A stretch of DNA of 64,000 bases from Phragmites australis (GCF_958298935.1 NC_084921.1:49773001-49837000), one strand, 5' to 3'. Positions 12,601 through 24,946 are shown, counted from the stretch's first letter. Notes: a model not told the origin generated them from the letters alone. Translations and numbers: made by a program.

Positions 12601-13071
12601 GCATAATTACTCAAATTGACACCATATGGACCGTTATGGATTTGACCATTTGCATAGAAAACTGTAAGATTTCTAGCGTTTGAAATAATTGCGACATAAA
12701 ATAAATATATCGAATAAAATACCAAGTTAATTAACTTTACATAGATCTAAAACAACAGATTGATAATATTACGTAAATGTACAACAATATTTCAAAGAAA
12801 AATTACGTATAAAATATTTATTTTACTCTAAGACTTATAGCGTTTGATATATTTGTGATATGACATAGTTTTCAATGAAATAAAAAATCTTAGACTAAAT
12901 AAAAAATTCTTGGAGTAAAAAAAATTTACCTAATCAGGGAGCGGAGGCGGAGGACTAGCATATTGCTAGTGGCGACGGTGGAGAAAGGTTGTGGGTACCT
13001 CTGCGTTGAATGCGTGGCTGATGGCTCGCGTACAACAACATCGGGCCTTGGTGGAAAAGCGGGGGAACGCT

Positions 13072-14596
13072 TGAAGCATCTATGCTCCTAATTCGTGTTT
13101 TAGTAATTAATAATAATATGTCTTTTGTGGACTAACATGTTTGAATGAGTTATCAAAAGATTAGTTATAAAGATGCCACGGAGCTAGAAGATGCATGAGT
13201 GGAAAACATGAAAATGGCTAGCTCAAGGCAAAGGTATAATTGTAGGATATTTTCTTTTGTCGGTCAAAGTAGATTAGAGAAGAGAAATTGACCGGATTGA
13301 TAAGATATGTGCCGTACTATTAAGAGGGGTTGATTTGCGTTTACTTGAAATATCTATAGTGCCACAATTTCTCAAACTTGCATTTCATATAGAGTGGGAA
13401 ATTTAGTTTGAGAGAAATCAAGAAAAGACTGTCTTTGGGATGTTATTGAGCTGTGATAGTCTGACTATCGGAGAGGCTAGTCTGACCGTTGTACAAACTT
13501 GGTCGATGCTTAGTAGAACTCAGTTCTGATCTAACCAAAGAGTGTGTTGGTCTGACTGCCAAACGGACAGAGGGGTTTGGACCCTCTAGTCTGGTTGGCG
13601 GTTTGATCGCCGGCATGGCTGGTTTGACCACCATGGGAATAGAGAGTTTTGGCAATATTTTGTTCCCTGCTTGCGGTCTGATCGTGAGGGGTTACAGTCT
13701 GACCACCAGACGTGTGTCAGAGTTATCATCACACCTTTTGTAGCCATTGTATTTGCGGCGGTCTGACCGCCGATTGAGCTACAGTCTGATTGCCCAGTGT
13801 GCAGAGATATCAAATCAACAACAATGATCCTACTCTTGAGTGTGGGCTATAAATAAGGGCTTGGCTAGTTCAAGGAATGGCCCTACCACTTCACTACAAC
13901 TCATTGGAACTCTTACCTTCCTCCTCTCTCTTTGTTGGCTTAGTGGTTGTATTTTTGAGAGTGTAAGAGCATCTAGTACATAACTTTGAAGAGTTTGAGC
14001 ATTAGGGCACTAGTGATCCTTCAAACAAGTGTCATCGACTTGTTACTCTTGGAGGTTGCCGCCTCCTAGACAGATTGGAGGTTGTTGTGTTATTGAGCCC
14101 TTCAAAGAAGATTATGAAGGAGCCACGCCTGTGATTGTGAGAGGCTTTGAGCACGTCTTGCCATAGAGGCTAAGTGCAACTCTAGTGGAATCACGGTATT
14201 GAGTAGTTCTTGTTCTATTCCGTCTTAAGATCAAGTTGCTCGGTGTGAGCCCTTACTCATGTGAGAATTGGATACTTGATAGAGAAGTGGTTAGAAGCTT
14301 GAACTCACCTCAACATGGATTAGGGGTGATCGGCAAATCACCGATACCATATGATAAATTTCGCGTGTCATCCTTCGAGCAATTTACTTTCATGCAATTT
14401 ATTTTATGCAATTTATCTTTCTAGAATATAAATTATTGTATGTCACCCTAGGATTGCAAATTTTGACATAGCTCTTAGTTGTTTACATATTGCTCTAGTG
14501 ATCTTTAATTTGTTTCCGTAAGTTTTGTTGATTGCTTAGCAATTAGTTTTAAAAACCACCTATTTACCCCCTCTAGTCGATATCCTAGATCCTACA
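13072..14596 (+). mobile_element. Solo LTR of a Ty1/copia element
   Basis: A 1.5-kb sequence is flanked by the direct 5-bp duplication acgct (13067-13071 and 14597-14601), starts TGAAGC and ends CCTACA. It is related to the LTR at 22621-24095: both start with TGAA, a gcatcta(g/t)g block and gtgttttag or gtgagttttag, and both end in an acctattta/c...ctctag block. It contains repeated gtctgaccg motifs at 13450-13790 and a TATA-like tataaata near 13849. With no internal region, it is a product of LTR-LTR recombination. It sits inside the minus-strand PMD frame. Confidence 0.9.
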
Positions 14597-16908
14597 ACGC
14601 TTCAACGATATGATCGATCGCCATACCACATGTGCCTTGCTCGCGCAGTCTCATAGCTGAACTCATCGCCTCCTCGTGAATCTCTCTCATGACGTCGGAC
14701 TGCAGTAGACGAGTACCATTAGCACTAGTAGTAATGTGAATGTAAAAAGCCGTAAGAATTTGAAATTTCACGAACCGCAAGGTGTAGCGCCACTCCTGTG
14801 TGTCCTAGGTACAGGGTAGCAGTGCTAGCAGAGGGATAACGTGGGGGTCCACGACACAAAGGAGACATGTGCAAGTCTACGCAATGTACCACTATAGGTA
14901 TTGCTGGTAACTGTAGTCGTTGTAAGACGCACCAAACTCGATCACGTCCGCAAGAGCCACTACTGCACCCAGGGCTGCATCTGGATGGTCAGGTCAGCCA
15001 TGATCCTTGGTGGCCCCTTCGTCAATAACCTACAATGGAGTGTCAATTAGAGAAATGCAATACACACAATAAAACGAGGTATGTGACATTAGAACTCACG
15101 TGTGTACGGTAGCAGGAACACGATCTCCTAGCGGGACCAGGACCTCCTGGCACTGTCCAAATTGGCGCATCACGTGGTGGATGGTATAGTCTTTGGTGAG
15201 TACGTCGAACACTAGTTTTTTCCTCATCATCCAAAATGCCGAGTCCCTGAAGTACAATTAGGAGATCCCACGACCAACAGATTGTCGCAACACCAAGTTG
15301 GCGGTGTACGGCTCCCAAACGACCATATCAGCCCTTAGGTGGTCAAACTTCTCAGTAAAAGCCTCATACCCTGAACGAACCTGAACTCTCACCCACTGCA
15401 GTTGCAAAATTACAATTCATATAAGTTAGGTTATCAATGTTACAACAGTAAAATTTGAATGATAGTCTGAAGGGCATACCCGTTGGCGTCTCCAAAGTGA
15501 TCCCATCGTAGGCTTGTTGATGTCATTGCCAGCGTACATATCTAAGGTGTAATGCATAGGCACCACGAGGGGTCGTCCAACCTGAAAGTGCTCGAAGGAC
15601 CACAGCTGAAGCAGTAGAGGCATACTCATCAAATTAGACGCGTTGCATGTCATCACGTAGGAGTCGCATATGGTGCGATAGGTGGTGTAGAGAACCGCCG
15701 AATCCCAAGACACCTGAGGCATGTCGGCGACTGCTGCATCAGCAATAGCTCGGGCATAGGCTATCCGACATGCATCCACAATGTTACCGTAGCTGGAGGT
15801 GAACATCACCCAATCAAATAACCATAGCAGGTAAGCCTCTAGGTGTCGAGCAACCTGGTACTCGGTGGGATCCTCGGCCATCCTATCCACTTACATAATT
15901 CGATTGATTGTTATTACCAGTAATAAATAGACAAAGCACATGCAATATGAAATTAGAGAAGTAACGTAAAAAATTACTAACTCTGAACTACTCCAACCAC
16001 TGCTTCTAGGGCCCGTGCTTTTGATGCACTACAATGGACAAGACGTTTAGTGGCTCAGGTAGAACTACATGAAACCTCTCAAACAAGTCTTGCTGCCAAT
16101 CAGCTGGAGTGACCGAGGGACTGATCGGTTCACCAGAAATCAGTAACATAGTTAGTATGGAGACGTCTTGCAGCGTGACTACCATCTCACTAAACGGCAT
16201 GTGAAATCGGTAACCTAGTCATTATAGAGACATCTTGCAGCATGACTACCATATCCCCAAATTACATGTGGAATGTGTGTGTCTCCGGTCTCAAGCTGAA
16301 TTAAGGGAACGGTCAAACGGGAACTGACGTGACCGCTCCAACTGGCCCTCGTCCTCCTGACCCTTAGCCACCTGATGCGGACCCGCGTCCTCATCTGTGG
16401 CCTGAATCATCCGTGCAAGCAGAAGAAGTCCTACGTGACCCAACCTGCAAATACATAAGCTGATTAGTTACGACAAATTAAATATTGCCGTATGCAAATT
16501 GAACCATCTATACCACCTGCCGAACCAGTTCGGGTGTAGTCGCCAAGCCATCATTGGTGCACAAATCCATAAGACAGGCATACTTGAAGCATCACACGTG
16601 GCCTGTAAGAAGCCACAGTGACGCTCGTCCACAAAACCGTCGAGAAGCTCATACGATGCCTCCATCTCTGCGAAAACAGAACAACATATGACACACAGTT
16701 ATTGTAAATTGATGACCACATAATTCATACGTCAACAACATAAATCATACACAAACAACTTCATATGACAAAGAGAACATAAATAATACACAAATAAAAA
16801 CACTTAGTTTTTACATCAAGAATATAAAAAAAATACACAAATAGTACAACTTAGTTTTTACATCAAGAACATAAAAAATACACAAATAACTAAAGAAACA
16901 CATAGTTC

Positions 16909-17109
16909 CTAGATAGCACATCTTTCATGGTCTACCCTAGTCCTGTGCATTGCTAATCCTCCATGTGCAACTCTCCCACGTCGACTACCGGTGGATGGTT
17001 CTACTTCAACATCACTGGGGTTAGAGTGTGGGCAATCCTTTGCTTTGTGACCATACTCATCACACTCATGATACCTCCTCACAGGGCCGTCAACTTCAGT
17101 TTCATCCAT
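16909..17109 (-). pseudogene. Zinc-knuckle segment of the MULE, one ligand lost
   Basis: The frame contains RRYHECDEYGHKAKDCP, which fits a CX2CX4HX4C knuckle except that the first Cys is Tyr. It follows the SWIM-type segment, as in many MULE transposases. The substitution and the frame offset suggest decay. Confidence 0.6.
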
Positions 17110-17130
17110 ATCGTTATGAATACACCTAGG

Positions 17131-18064
17131 CTACGATCGACCACCTTTTTCATGGGAATATCTAAGAAATATCATAGGGGGCAGACATATCGGCATATCT
17201 CTATCGTAAATTGTTAAGTCACCTTGTGCGCTGAATCCACAGAAGTCTCTAGTCCAAGTCAGCACCACATTTTTCTTCAAGTAAAATTGTGACACATATA
17301 CTGAGCATCCTACACCCACTTGTGATAATGCAACCAACAAATGAGAACATGAGACATGTAAAAGCTTCGGTTTATTGCAGGAGCATTCACACCATCCATT
17401 GAAAACTTGCCCTAGGTTCTCCTCATAAGTGACAATTCTGGTATCGCTCCCCACTCCTCCTTTTGATCTCAGGGTTATCTCAAAGCGGTGCTCAATGATG
17501 CCCATGCTATGAACCATACGTTCTACTGCATTCGTGTTCTTTTTTTGCAGGTACTCCATCATCCGTTGGGTATAGGGTGTACGCATTGTTGTACAGTGAT
17601 TAACAGCAGCAGCATGCCTCTTCAGGTAGTAACCAATAATGCCGTACAACATTCCCTCAACAATTGCAACAATAGGGAGTCCACGTAACCCTTTGATGAC
17701 CTAATTGTAAATCTCTGCTATATTGGTAGTCATGACGCCATACCTACCAAAAAACATCAAAACAAATAGGTATCAACTTTCAAATATACTAGGTCATATT
17801 ACCCATATTCGATAAAGACATAGCCCAGTACACGAACCTAGCACCTCCGGTGTCATAGAGTAAGGATCACTTCTCCTTTGGCTCTATCTCAATCCAGTGT
17901 GAGAAACATTTAATGTTTCTTTGCGACCTTCTTCTCATATTAGAAGAATCAATGTCTGCTCCAAGAGGCGGCAGTGCCTCCGGTACAGTGTCATCATCAG
18001 TAGCCGGCTTCTTATTTCTCTCCTGCACATGCGTCATTGTTTTCTTTTCCAACTCCTCCCACAA
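17131..18064 (-). pseudogene. MULE transposase remnant with SWIM zinc finger, core deleted
   Basis: 18064-17867 is an N-terminal piece (EELEKKTMTHVQERNKK). From about 17750 the frame reads RYGVMTTNIAEIYN, a stop, then VIKGLRGLPIVAIVEGMLY, which is the segment just after the DDE core of MULE transposases. A SWIM finger follows: CEC, then a CXH pair in LLHVSCSHLL, at about residues 107-125 of the 17652-17131 frame. Between the N-terminal piece and the C-terminal segment only about 120 bp remain, so the DDE catalytic domain is missing. The element would need a transposase supplied from elsewhere. Confidence 0.7.
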
Positions 18065-18284
18065 AACATCAAACTTGCGATTTTGGTTCTATCTGCACAG
18101 CCTCTTGAACATGCCTATAAGTGCTTTATTTTCTTAACCTAATACTCAAAATAACCTAATACAAAGATTTGTACATAAAAATCAACATTTACAAAGAAAA
18201 AATATTTTTCTAATCCCTAATTAAATCTACATACAGATAAAACAATAGACATTCATCGAAAAAATAGTTTTTTTTTACCTTACT

Positions 18285-18370
18285 CTTCTCCTCCCCCCTC
18301 CTCCTCTTCCTTCCTCCTCCTCCTTCTCCCTCCTCCCTTCTTCCTCTTTTCTCTTCTATCTTCTCCTCTG
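18285..18370 (+). repeat. CT-rich low-complexity tract
   Basis: Nearly pure pyrimidine sequence (cct, ctt and ttc units) just inside the right MULE terminus. On the minus strand it would be a GA-rich leader upstream of the transposase frame. Confidence 0.8.
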
Positions 18371-18444
18371 CTCACGCGGTCAGTCTTTGCTCGCATCGTC
18401 GCCCGTGGGCAGCGAAATGAGATGAGTTCACGGATGCGGATGCA

Positions 18445-18690
18445 AGGGTGAGGGGGCACGGAGTTTTCGGCCACCCATTTGGCAAAAATTAATTTTCCGT
18501 CTATGGTTTAGCGACAATTAATTTTCGTCTAACGGTTTGACGAAAATAACCTCGAAACTACCGTCGGGACGCTAATCTGCCGCCGGAGACACGTCATTTA
18601 TTTTCGTCATACGGTTTGACGAAAATAGTATTTTTATCGTACCTTAGGTGAAAACTTATTTTTTGTCAAACCATTGGACAAATATGTATT
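18445..18690 (+). repeat. Right inverted terminus of the MULE
   Basis: Contains gtctaacggtttgacgaaaa at 18518 and gtcatacggtttgacgaaaa at 18606, matching the reverse complement of the left terminus. One more related module (ttttgtcaaaccattggaca) lies at 18659, just beyond the matching edge, so the outer limit is uncertain by about 50 bp. Confidence 0.7.
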
Positions 18691-19212
18691 ATTATTTTTA
18701 AAATTTCTTCATTTTCGATATTATTTCTGTAATATCAAAAAAGTAATATTAAAAAAAATTCCCCAGCGGGGCGGTGGGGGCTCAGCTTTACACCGCCGCT
18801 TGCAGACAAGCCGGCGCCTTGACCTACGCATTAAAAAAAACTCTCGGTTTCCTGTGAGGCCAACGCAACGCAACGAGCGCACGTCGTACTCGCACCGACG
18901 CGCCGGCGGTAGTTACACTCGCCTTCGACACATGCATGCTGCACGCTCCCGTCGAACGCGTGGGGACCATGAGCAGTTGACGAGCCCCCGCAACGGTACA
19001 CCCCGCAGCGCCGTCGGTTTCCAAGCGACGATGCCTCACCTACTAGATCGCTCCGCTCCGGCCTCCGGGCCGCTCCACCAGTTCGCGTGTTGGCATCTTA
19101 CGGGCTGTACCACGAGTGGCCCGTTGTTGTATACGTACGGGGTGAATCTGTCGAGACGCCAACGTGAGTCCCTCCACCCTGGGCTGGACGAACCGACAAG
19201 CGTGGTACAGCT
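18691..19212. other. GC-rich unassigned segment
   Basis: AT-rich to 18755, then GC-rich to about 19200 with overlapping frames on both strands and no protein I recognise. It lies directly outside the MULE on the side away from the coiled-coil gene. One possibility is that this is the displaced promoter region of that gene; this is inference. Confidence 0.4.
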
Positions 19213-19875
19213 AGGCGTGGCCGTTCGGATGTATCGAATTTTCGGTCCGGGTATGTCGGGTATTTTTAATTTTGGTCTTCTGAAATTAGTACTTAAAATA
19301 TAGTTTAAAAATTTGGTATCTAAAATTCGATACCGAAATTTCGGTTCGGTACACGAAATACCAAAATTTCTTATATGATACTTCTTTTGTTATTTTTTGT
19401 TTGATATATTAGATTTATACATAATTATTAAGAAAAGAAATAAAAGCAAAAGCTTACCACATGTTCTTAGTAAAGTTGTCGCCTACTATCTTATCAAATT
19501 TGTTTGTCTTAAACTACCCATATTGACCGATGAATAATAAAATTAGTCTCATAATCTTGTATAATGTATCACAATTCACACACTAAATAAAGGAATAGAC
19601 GCTATAGGAACATGTATGTATATATCTGTTCTTGAAACACTATAACATTAAATAAAAAAGAACAACTTTTCTCTCTAGAAATACTAAATAAAAAGAACAT
19701 AATGATATTTTGGATACCCGAGGAACATAATAAAAAAAAATCGGTCATCTGGGACCCATACCCGAAATACTACCGAAATTTTGGTCTTCAGTATTTCGGT
19801 CTTCGGGTAATTCGGGTTCGGTCTCGGGTAGTTTGGGCTTGGTTTTCGATCTCGTGTATTTTTGCTCACCCCTGG
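19213..19875. mobile_element. Non-autonomous hAT-like element, 663 bp
   Basis: The direct 8-bp repeat gtacagct is at 19205-19212 and 19876-19883. The ends are short imperfect inverted repeats: aggcgtggcc at the left and, read inward from the right, aggggtgagc. An 8-bp duplication with such ends fits the hAT superfamily. The interior is AT-rich with cggt/accg-rich arms near both ends and no transposase. Confidence 0.75.
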
Positions 19876-19971
19876 GTACAGCTTGCCGTGTTCACGAAAC
19901 ACGACGAGGCCAACCAAAGCCAATAGTACTTACCAACGCCCCAGACATCACTGAGTGAGAGACCAGTGGAG

Positions 19972-20179
19972 TGGGTTACGAATCGACATCTTTTGAAATT
20001 AACATGTGATTAATTAGCTTAATAACTACTACAAACACTTAACAACCAAGAGACATCTATTCGGGTGGAACTACGACCCGAACATGTTCATGTCCCGTAT
20101 ATGTAAACTCAATGATCAATACCTGAAGTTTTTGATTCTATTGTTCATTCCTGTCTTTCTACATTTATCAAATGCAACA
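19972..20179 (+). repeat. Left LTR of the outer copia element
   Basis: Starts TGGGTTACGAA and ends AATGCAACA. It aligns with 28359-28584 apart from small indels; the right copy has an expanded (TA)n run at about 28490-28512 that this one lacks. The divergence between the two LTRs implies an old insertion. Confidence 0.75.
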
Positions 20180-21729
20180 CGTTATCAGCACTTTGATCTC
20201 CACTAAGCGATCAACCGAAGTAAAGAGACGATTTTAGCCAGACAAGAAGCACCGGAGAGGTACGAAGGCCTCTCCCAAATCACGGTAAGGACACAGATAG
20301 ATCCCTCACCTTCGACAACTGGAGATGTTCTTTGTTGCTTGATAGCCTTGGAGGCGGCAATCCTCCGTCACATTTGTCCCATCTCGTCGCTCGGTCGCAC
20401 TCGTAATAGTGTCCGTGCACGTGCCCATCGCCGCGCCTATGCACGTACTCATCGACATTTTGATCGCCACCGCGGCCCTACAAGGGTTGTACCCGCTTCT
20501 GCCGTTGGACCATCGCCCACTATGGCAGCACGCCGTGGTGCTCTTCCTTTCTTCAACAATCCGACAACACTAGTGTACTCGGAGGAGGAGGAGAATCCGG
20601 AAGAGCGCACAGGGATGTACTCCCCTAGTACACCCCACTTACTCCAAGGGACGACGCCGCGCCCACTGCTCTAGTGGATGACGCGACGATCACCCTCCAC
20701 AATTGGATATTTAGGACCTGTTGTGGCAGGAGCCTCCTTGGAGCAATGGCGAACCATAGCCTCACCTCTTCTTCCCGTGGCTTCGACCTCAACATGCCAA
20801 CCAAGCCTTGGGCCAAAAGGCCGGAGCCCAAATTGTGTTGGCCCACAGACTAAGAACTCATGTGGACTAGCCATTATTCAATAAACCCCTCAAGTTTCTT
20901 TATATTAATAGCCAAGTCCAATATTTAATGTTTCACAATATTGTTAAATTATGTTTTAGCCCTTAGCTTTAATAGTAATTATGTTCATTACTGTTTTATG
21001 TTGTAAATTGATGTTCTAGACCCTGTTTTATCAGAAATTTATTATGTCCCATGTGTTTGCCCTTATGCATTCCATATGACATGCCATTACATTTACAACT
21101 TTGTTTTTGCAATTAAAATTTGATTTCCTGCAAAAAAAAAACTTATTAATGCAAATCACATGATTACCTCATCTACTTGATATAACACAAAATTTTAAAT
21201 CTTTGCATATTGGCCATACACAAGGTAATACTAAAATACTACTGAGGGATCTACACTATGTCCAACATACAATGATTATCCTCAACGTGCGTACCCAATA
21301 TCAAATTTGGAACAAAGATCTACACCATTTTGGTGATTACCTTCAAAATGTTAACACAAGATTTGTATAACACAAGGCAGTGAGATTCATGACATCTACT
21401 GCATAGTTAAAGTTATGCCCCAACTACTGAGAGGTCTACACCATTGAGGTGACTACCTACAATGTGTTAGCAACATAATTTGAGGTCCACACTATGTAAT
21501 TCAAGTCTCAACTTGACTTTACAAATTTTGTATTATTACAATATTACCATGGTTCTCCAATTTACCCAAAGAGTAAATTCATTCAATCATTGGTCAATTT
21601 ATAGGACAAAATATCCAACATCAAGTTCAACATACTCGAGTTAGATAGCAAAACTATCTAATATGGGCAATGTACATGAAGATAAGTCTATCGTCCCGTG
21701 GACTCATAACGGCGATTAATCCTCCTCTA

Positions 21730-22622
21730 GAGAGAGATCCGCTACTTCAAGATCAAATCGAGTATGGGGCTTTATATTACATAAGACACCATCTTCATCC
21801 AGATTTAAGATCTGAATACTTGATGGATGAAAATTTATATGATCTATAGAGCTCGCTCAAAGAGTGATATGAACAAAAAAAGGCAGTCATACTGCCTGAA
21901 ACACAACGCGAGTGGTCCAACATTCGCCTTCAGGACTTTAAGTCCATTGGAGAATACAATCATGCTGTTCATAAGATCTACTCTAGGTTGTTATTTTGTG
22001 ATAAAGCTCCCATAGATGCGAAGAAAATTGAACAAACTTTGTCTACAATGCTTCCTGCCTATAGGGTATTGCAACAACAATATCGTGTTAGGAATTACCA
22101 ACACTATTCTGAATTAATTCACACTTAACTTCAAGTTAAAAAGCATGATAAACTTCTTTTAAAGAACCATCACCAGTGCCATACAAGAACTGTCCCTTTA
22201 CCTAGAGTTAACTCTAATATTCAGAATACAAAGTTCGACGGCAATAAACACCACCAAAAGAACTTCAAAAGCAAAAAGAACTACAACAAGAAGTAGAAAT
22301 TCCATGGACACAATGAGGGGAAGGGTATTTTCAAGAACAACATAGATAAATCTAACATTTATCATAAATATGGTTGCTACAGCCACATAAATAAGAAATG
22401 CCGCACCCCAAAATACTTGGTTGATCTTTACCTTAAGTCCATCAGACAAAGCCGACCAGCTCAAGGTGAAAAATATGAAACATATTTCAATCTTCAACCT
22501 AACACCACCAGGAAGGCCAGTTTTTCCCAAAGCATTCCTCCAGAACCAGATAATGCCATCAATCTGCAGCAGCAAGAGGACCCTGAGCGCACGAACAACA
22601 TGATTATGGAGTTTGCTTCCTG
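21730..22622 (+). pseudogene. Outer copia gag, broken
   Basis: Conceptual translation shows a copia gag core (HLHPDLRSEYLMDENLYDL, then EWSNIRLQDFKSIGEYNHAV and RNYQHYSELIHT), with stops within the frame. A basic, zinc-knuckle-like tail (HKYGCYSHINKKC) follows. It ends abruptly at the TGA that also begins the nested LTR at 22621. Confidence 0.75.
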
Positions 22623-22960
22623 AAAGTGCATCTAGGCCCCCTACGTGAGTTTTAGATAATTGATGACAAATTATTAAAGGACTAATGAGTTATTGAGGTT
22701 ATGAACATATTTTAGTCCCATCGATAAAGTTAAAAGGCATTGGCGTCCCTCAAAAAAAAAAGAGAAGCGACATATAGTTACTCATAGATTTAAATTGATT
22801 TTATTTCCAAATTTGAGTTTAGGAATGCCGTACTATCAAGAGTAATATGTGTTGATAGTCTTGAAGGTGTCTCAATGCTCAAAGTATCATTTTAGACCTA
22901 AAAGTTGAGAGACACAATCACCCACGGACACTAAGATAGTTGCAAAGTTGTCTGAACCTA

Positions 22961-23250
22961 GAGTCTTCGGGTTAGCCCAGATACTCCGGATTCTGGACAG
23001 TAGCTCAAAGTCTTCGAGTTAGACTCCGAGCCAAGCTCTCAATTTGGGCTTAGAGTGCCTAACCCAGAGTTTCCAGGTGAACTCAGATACTCCAGATTGT
23101 GAACAGTAGCCTAGAGTCTCTGAGTTAGACTTTGAGCTGGGCTCTTGATTTGGGCTTAGAGTGCCCAACCTGAAGTCTCTGGGTAAACCTAGATACTCCA
23201 GATTGTGGATAGTAACCCGGAGTCTCCGGGTGAATCCGGATACTCCGGGT
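22961..23250 (+). repeat. About 105-bp tandem repeats inside the nested LTR
   Basis: Copies start at 22961, 23066 and 23172. Each has a gagtct/gagttt opening, a gatactcc(g/a)gatt block and, in the first two, atttgggcttagagtgcc. Such subrepeats are frequent in the U3 of grass copia LTRs and may carry promoter elements. Confidence 0.8.
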
Positions 23251-24154
23251 CAGCACAAAAAGTATTGTAACAACTAGTTTTAGGGGTTGGGTTTAAATAC
23301 CCTTCCCACCCCTCCTTCATTTGCTGCTGAGCTGCTGAGCCAACTCGAGACAAACTCATAGCCATTCAATAGCCCCTCTAACTCCTCTAGTGCTTTAAAT
23401 TTTGCTAGATTTTGAGAGTTGAGTTGGGAGAGTGAGAAGAGTGCTAGTGAGCTTAGATCGATTCATTGAGCACTTGAGTTCATCATCAAGCCATAGATTT
23501 GTGTTCTTTACTCTTAGATCTTGGAGCTCCTAGATGGTTAGATGTCACTCGGAGAGCACTCAAGCTTGTGGAGTACCCCGGGAAGTCTGTGAAGGTTTTT
23601 CTAACCTCCGCAAGGGATGAGAAACTCTTGAGTAAGCCCAAACTCGATCTTCGTGGTCGCCTGGTGAGGACAAGGGTTGAAAAAGGCCCGAGGAACTCTT
23701 TGTGAGCACCTCAACGGAGATATAGGGTTATTTGGTCCAAACGTTGGGAAACAAATTCTTGTCTCCTTTACATTCTTGCATGTTTTCCTTGTTCTAGTTG
23801 TTTTTTTTGGGTTTGCCTCGATTTACTTGTTTTTAAGATTGTAATTGCAAGTGGTTGGTTAAAAGAAGCTCTTACATCAATTAAAACCCGTGGTAACCTT
23901 TATATCCAACTAGACTCGCTTAGTTTTACTCAGTTTTCAATTTCATGTATAGGCCAGACTATTCGGATTAGCTCAGAGTCTCCAGACCCCAGACTCTCTG
24001 GATTGAACCGGAGTGTCTGGATTCTGTTAATCCTCTATGAAATTTTAATTTTTAGGAATCACCTATTCATGCTCTCTCTAGACGACATCACGTACATTAA
24101 ATTGGTATGAGAGACTAACCTCCTACAAGGATTCACCGTTTGGAGGATTTAAAG

Positions 24155-24946
24155 ATGTCAGCGTTTGGGGAGAAAGGTCCGGCAAGCCTAAAAAGTCCAA
24201 ATGATGATCTTTCGACATCAGGCAATAGTAAAGGCAAGGGAGTCGCAATTGAATTCAATTATAATAAATTGAATGCCTTTAATTCTTATATATCCAGGCG
24301 CGCACCTTATTTCGATGGTACACATTATACTGCATGGAGGCACAAAATAAAATTGTATTTAATCTTTCTTCATCCAAGTATTTGGAAGATTGTGTGTATA
24401 GGTTTTGAGCTATCGGATGAAGAAAAACAACCCACTCTCGAGCAAGAGCAAAATCTCCACCGCAATGCACAAGCCGCAAGTGTGTTACTCGGTGCTTTGA
24501 GTCAGGGGAAGTTTAACAAAATGGATGGACTTGAAGAGGCCAAGACAATATGGGACACACTTCAAGTTGCTCATGAAGGCACCATAAGCGTGAGGGAATC
24601 CAAGATAGAGCTGTTTGAAGGGAAATTAGGAAGAATTGTGATGGAAGATGATGAAACCCCTCAAGTAATGTATGATCGCATGTTGGTGTTGGCGAACAAG
24701 ATTAGAGGGCTTGAAAGTGAAGAGCTTAATGATCACAAACTGGTGAGAAGATTGCTTAGAGCTTTTGCATCAAGAAATCTCATCCGAGAAAGAAGGGATT
24801 ACAAGAGCCTCACACTAAGTGATGTACTTGAGAGAATTCTTACTTATGAGCTCATGGAGGAGGAAACAAATGAAGTCAAGAATCTTGTCAAGCAAAGTTT
24901 CACCTCTAAGAACAAAGATGAGAGCTCGGATGATGAAGAAATATAA
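24155..24946 (+). CDS. Copia gag polyprotein of the nested element, 5' part
   Basis: An open frame of 263 residues starts with MSAFGEKGPA and carries a copia gag domain: YFDGTHYTAWRHKIKLYLIF near residue 50, TIWDTLQVAHEGT, and VMYDRMLVLANKI, followed by EELNDHKLVRRLLRAF. The ATG at 24155 is used because the upstream in-frame codon is TTG. Normally the frame continues into a CCHC knuckle. Here a one-base shift near 24943 puts CYECGEVGHFIADC (25036-25077) in another frame. It forms nucleocapsid-like particles in intact relatives; this copy is truncated and frameshifted. Confidence 0.8.
   Translation: MSAFGEKGPASLKSPNDDLSTSGNSKGKGVAIEFNYNKLNAFNSYISRRAPYFDGTHYTAWRHKIKLYLIFLHPSIWKIVCIGFELSDEEKQPTLEQEQNLHRNAQAASVLLGALSQGKFNKMDGLEEAKTIWDTLQVAHEGTISVRESKIELFEGKLGRIVMEDDETPQVMYDRMLVLANKIRGLESEELNDHKLVRRLLRAFASRNLIRERRDYKSLTLSDVLERILTYELMEEETNEVKNLVKQSFTSKNKDESSDDEEI

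Larger units (their letters stand above)
12000..16665 (-). pseudogene. Plant mobile domain (PMD/MAIN-like) gene of the MULE, broken
   Basis: Minus-strand blocks at 16665-16468, 16200-16006 (FSEMVVTLQDVSILTMLLIS), 15890-15426 (RHLEAYLLWLFDWVMFTSSY), 15318-15043 and 14780-14592 follow the order of a plant mobile domain: the strand with VTLQDV, then the LLWLFGWVMF helix, then a tryptophan-rich part. The frame resumes after the solo LTR at 13071 and runs into 12000-12700. PMD genes occur in MULEs and gypsy elements and as the host MAIN family; the role inside transposons is not known. The gene is cut by an LTR and spread over several frames, some of which may be exons. Its head follows the transposase frames in the same direction. 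Confidence 0.65.
9971..18642 (-). mobile_element. Decayed Mutator-like element (MULE) with plant mobile domain
   Basis: An 8.7-kb element is defined by inverted termini of about 170-200 bp. The reverse complement of 9985-10070 aligns closely with 18510-18627, sharing gtctaacg-tttgac-aaaa blocks and actatttt next to the outer ends. Inside, all on the minus strand, lie a MULE transposase remnant with a SWIM zinc finger (about 17.1-18.1 kb), a zinc knuckle, and a PMD gene (about 12.0-16.7 kb). The catalytic core of the transposase is missing and several stops are present, so it is not autonomous. I could not find a clean 9-bp target duplication, so the exact ends are uncertain. A solo copia LTR interrupts it at 13072-14596. 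Confidence 0.75.

Noticed and set aside
16963..17217. Plus-strand frame over the MULE zinc knuckle
   Set aside because: Antisense shadow of the minus-strand SWIM/knuckle coding region.
18674..19303. A 209-codon plus-strand frame
   Set aside because: Crosses the edge of the hAT element and has no known domain; composition-driven.
20339..20884. Arg/His/Pro-rich frames in the copia leader
   Set aside because: No gag similarity; lies between the primer site and gag of a decayed element, so probably leader DNA.
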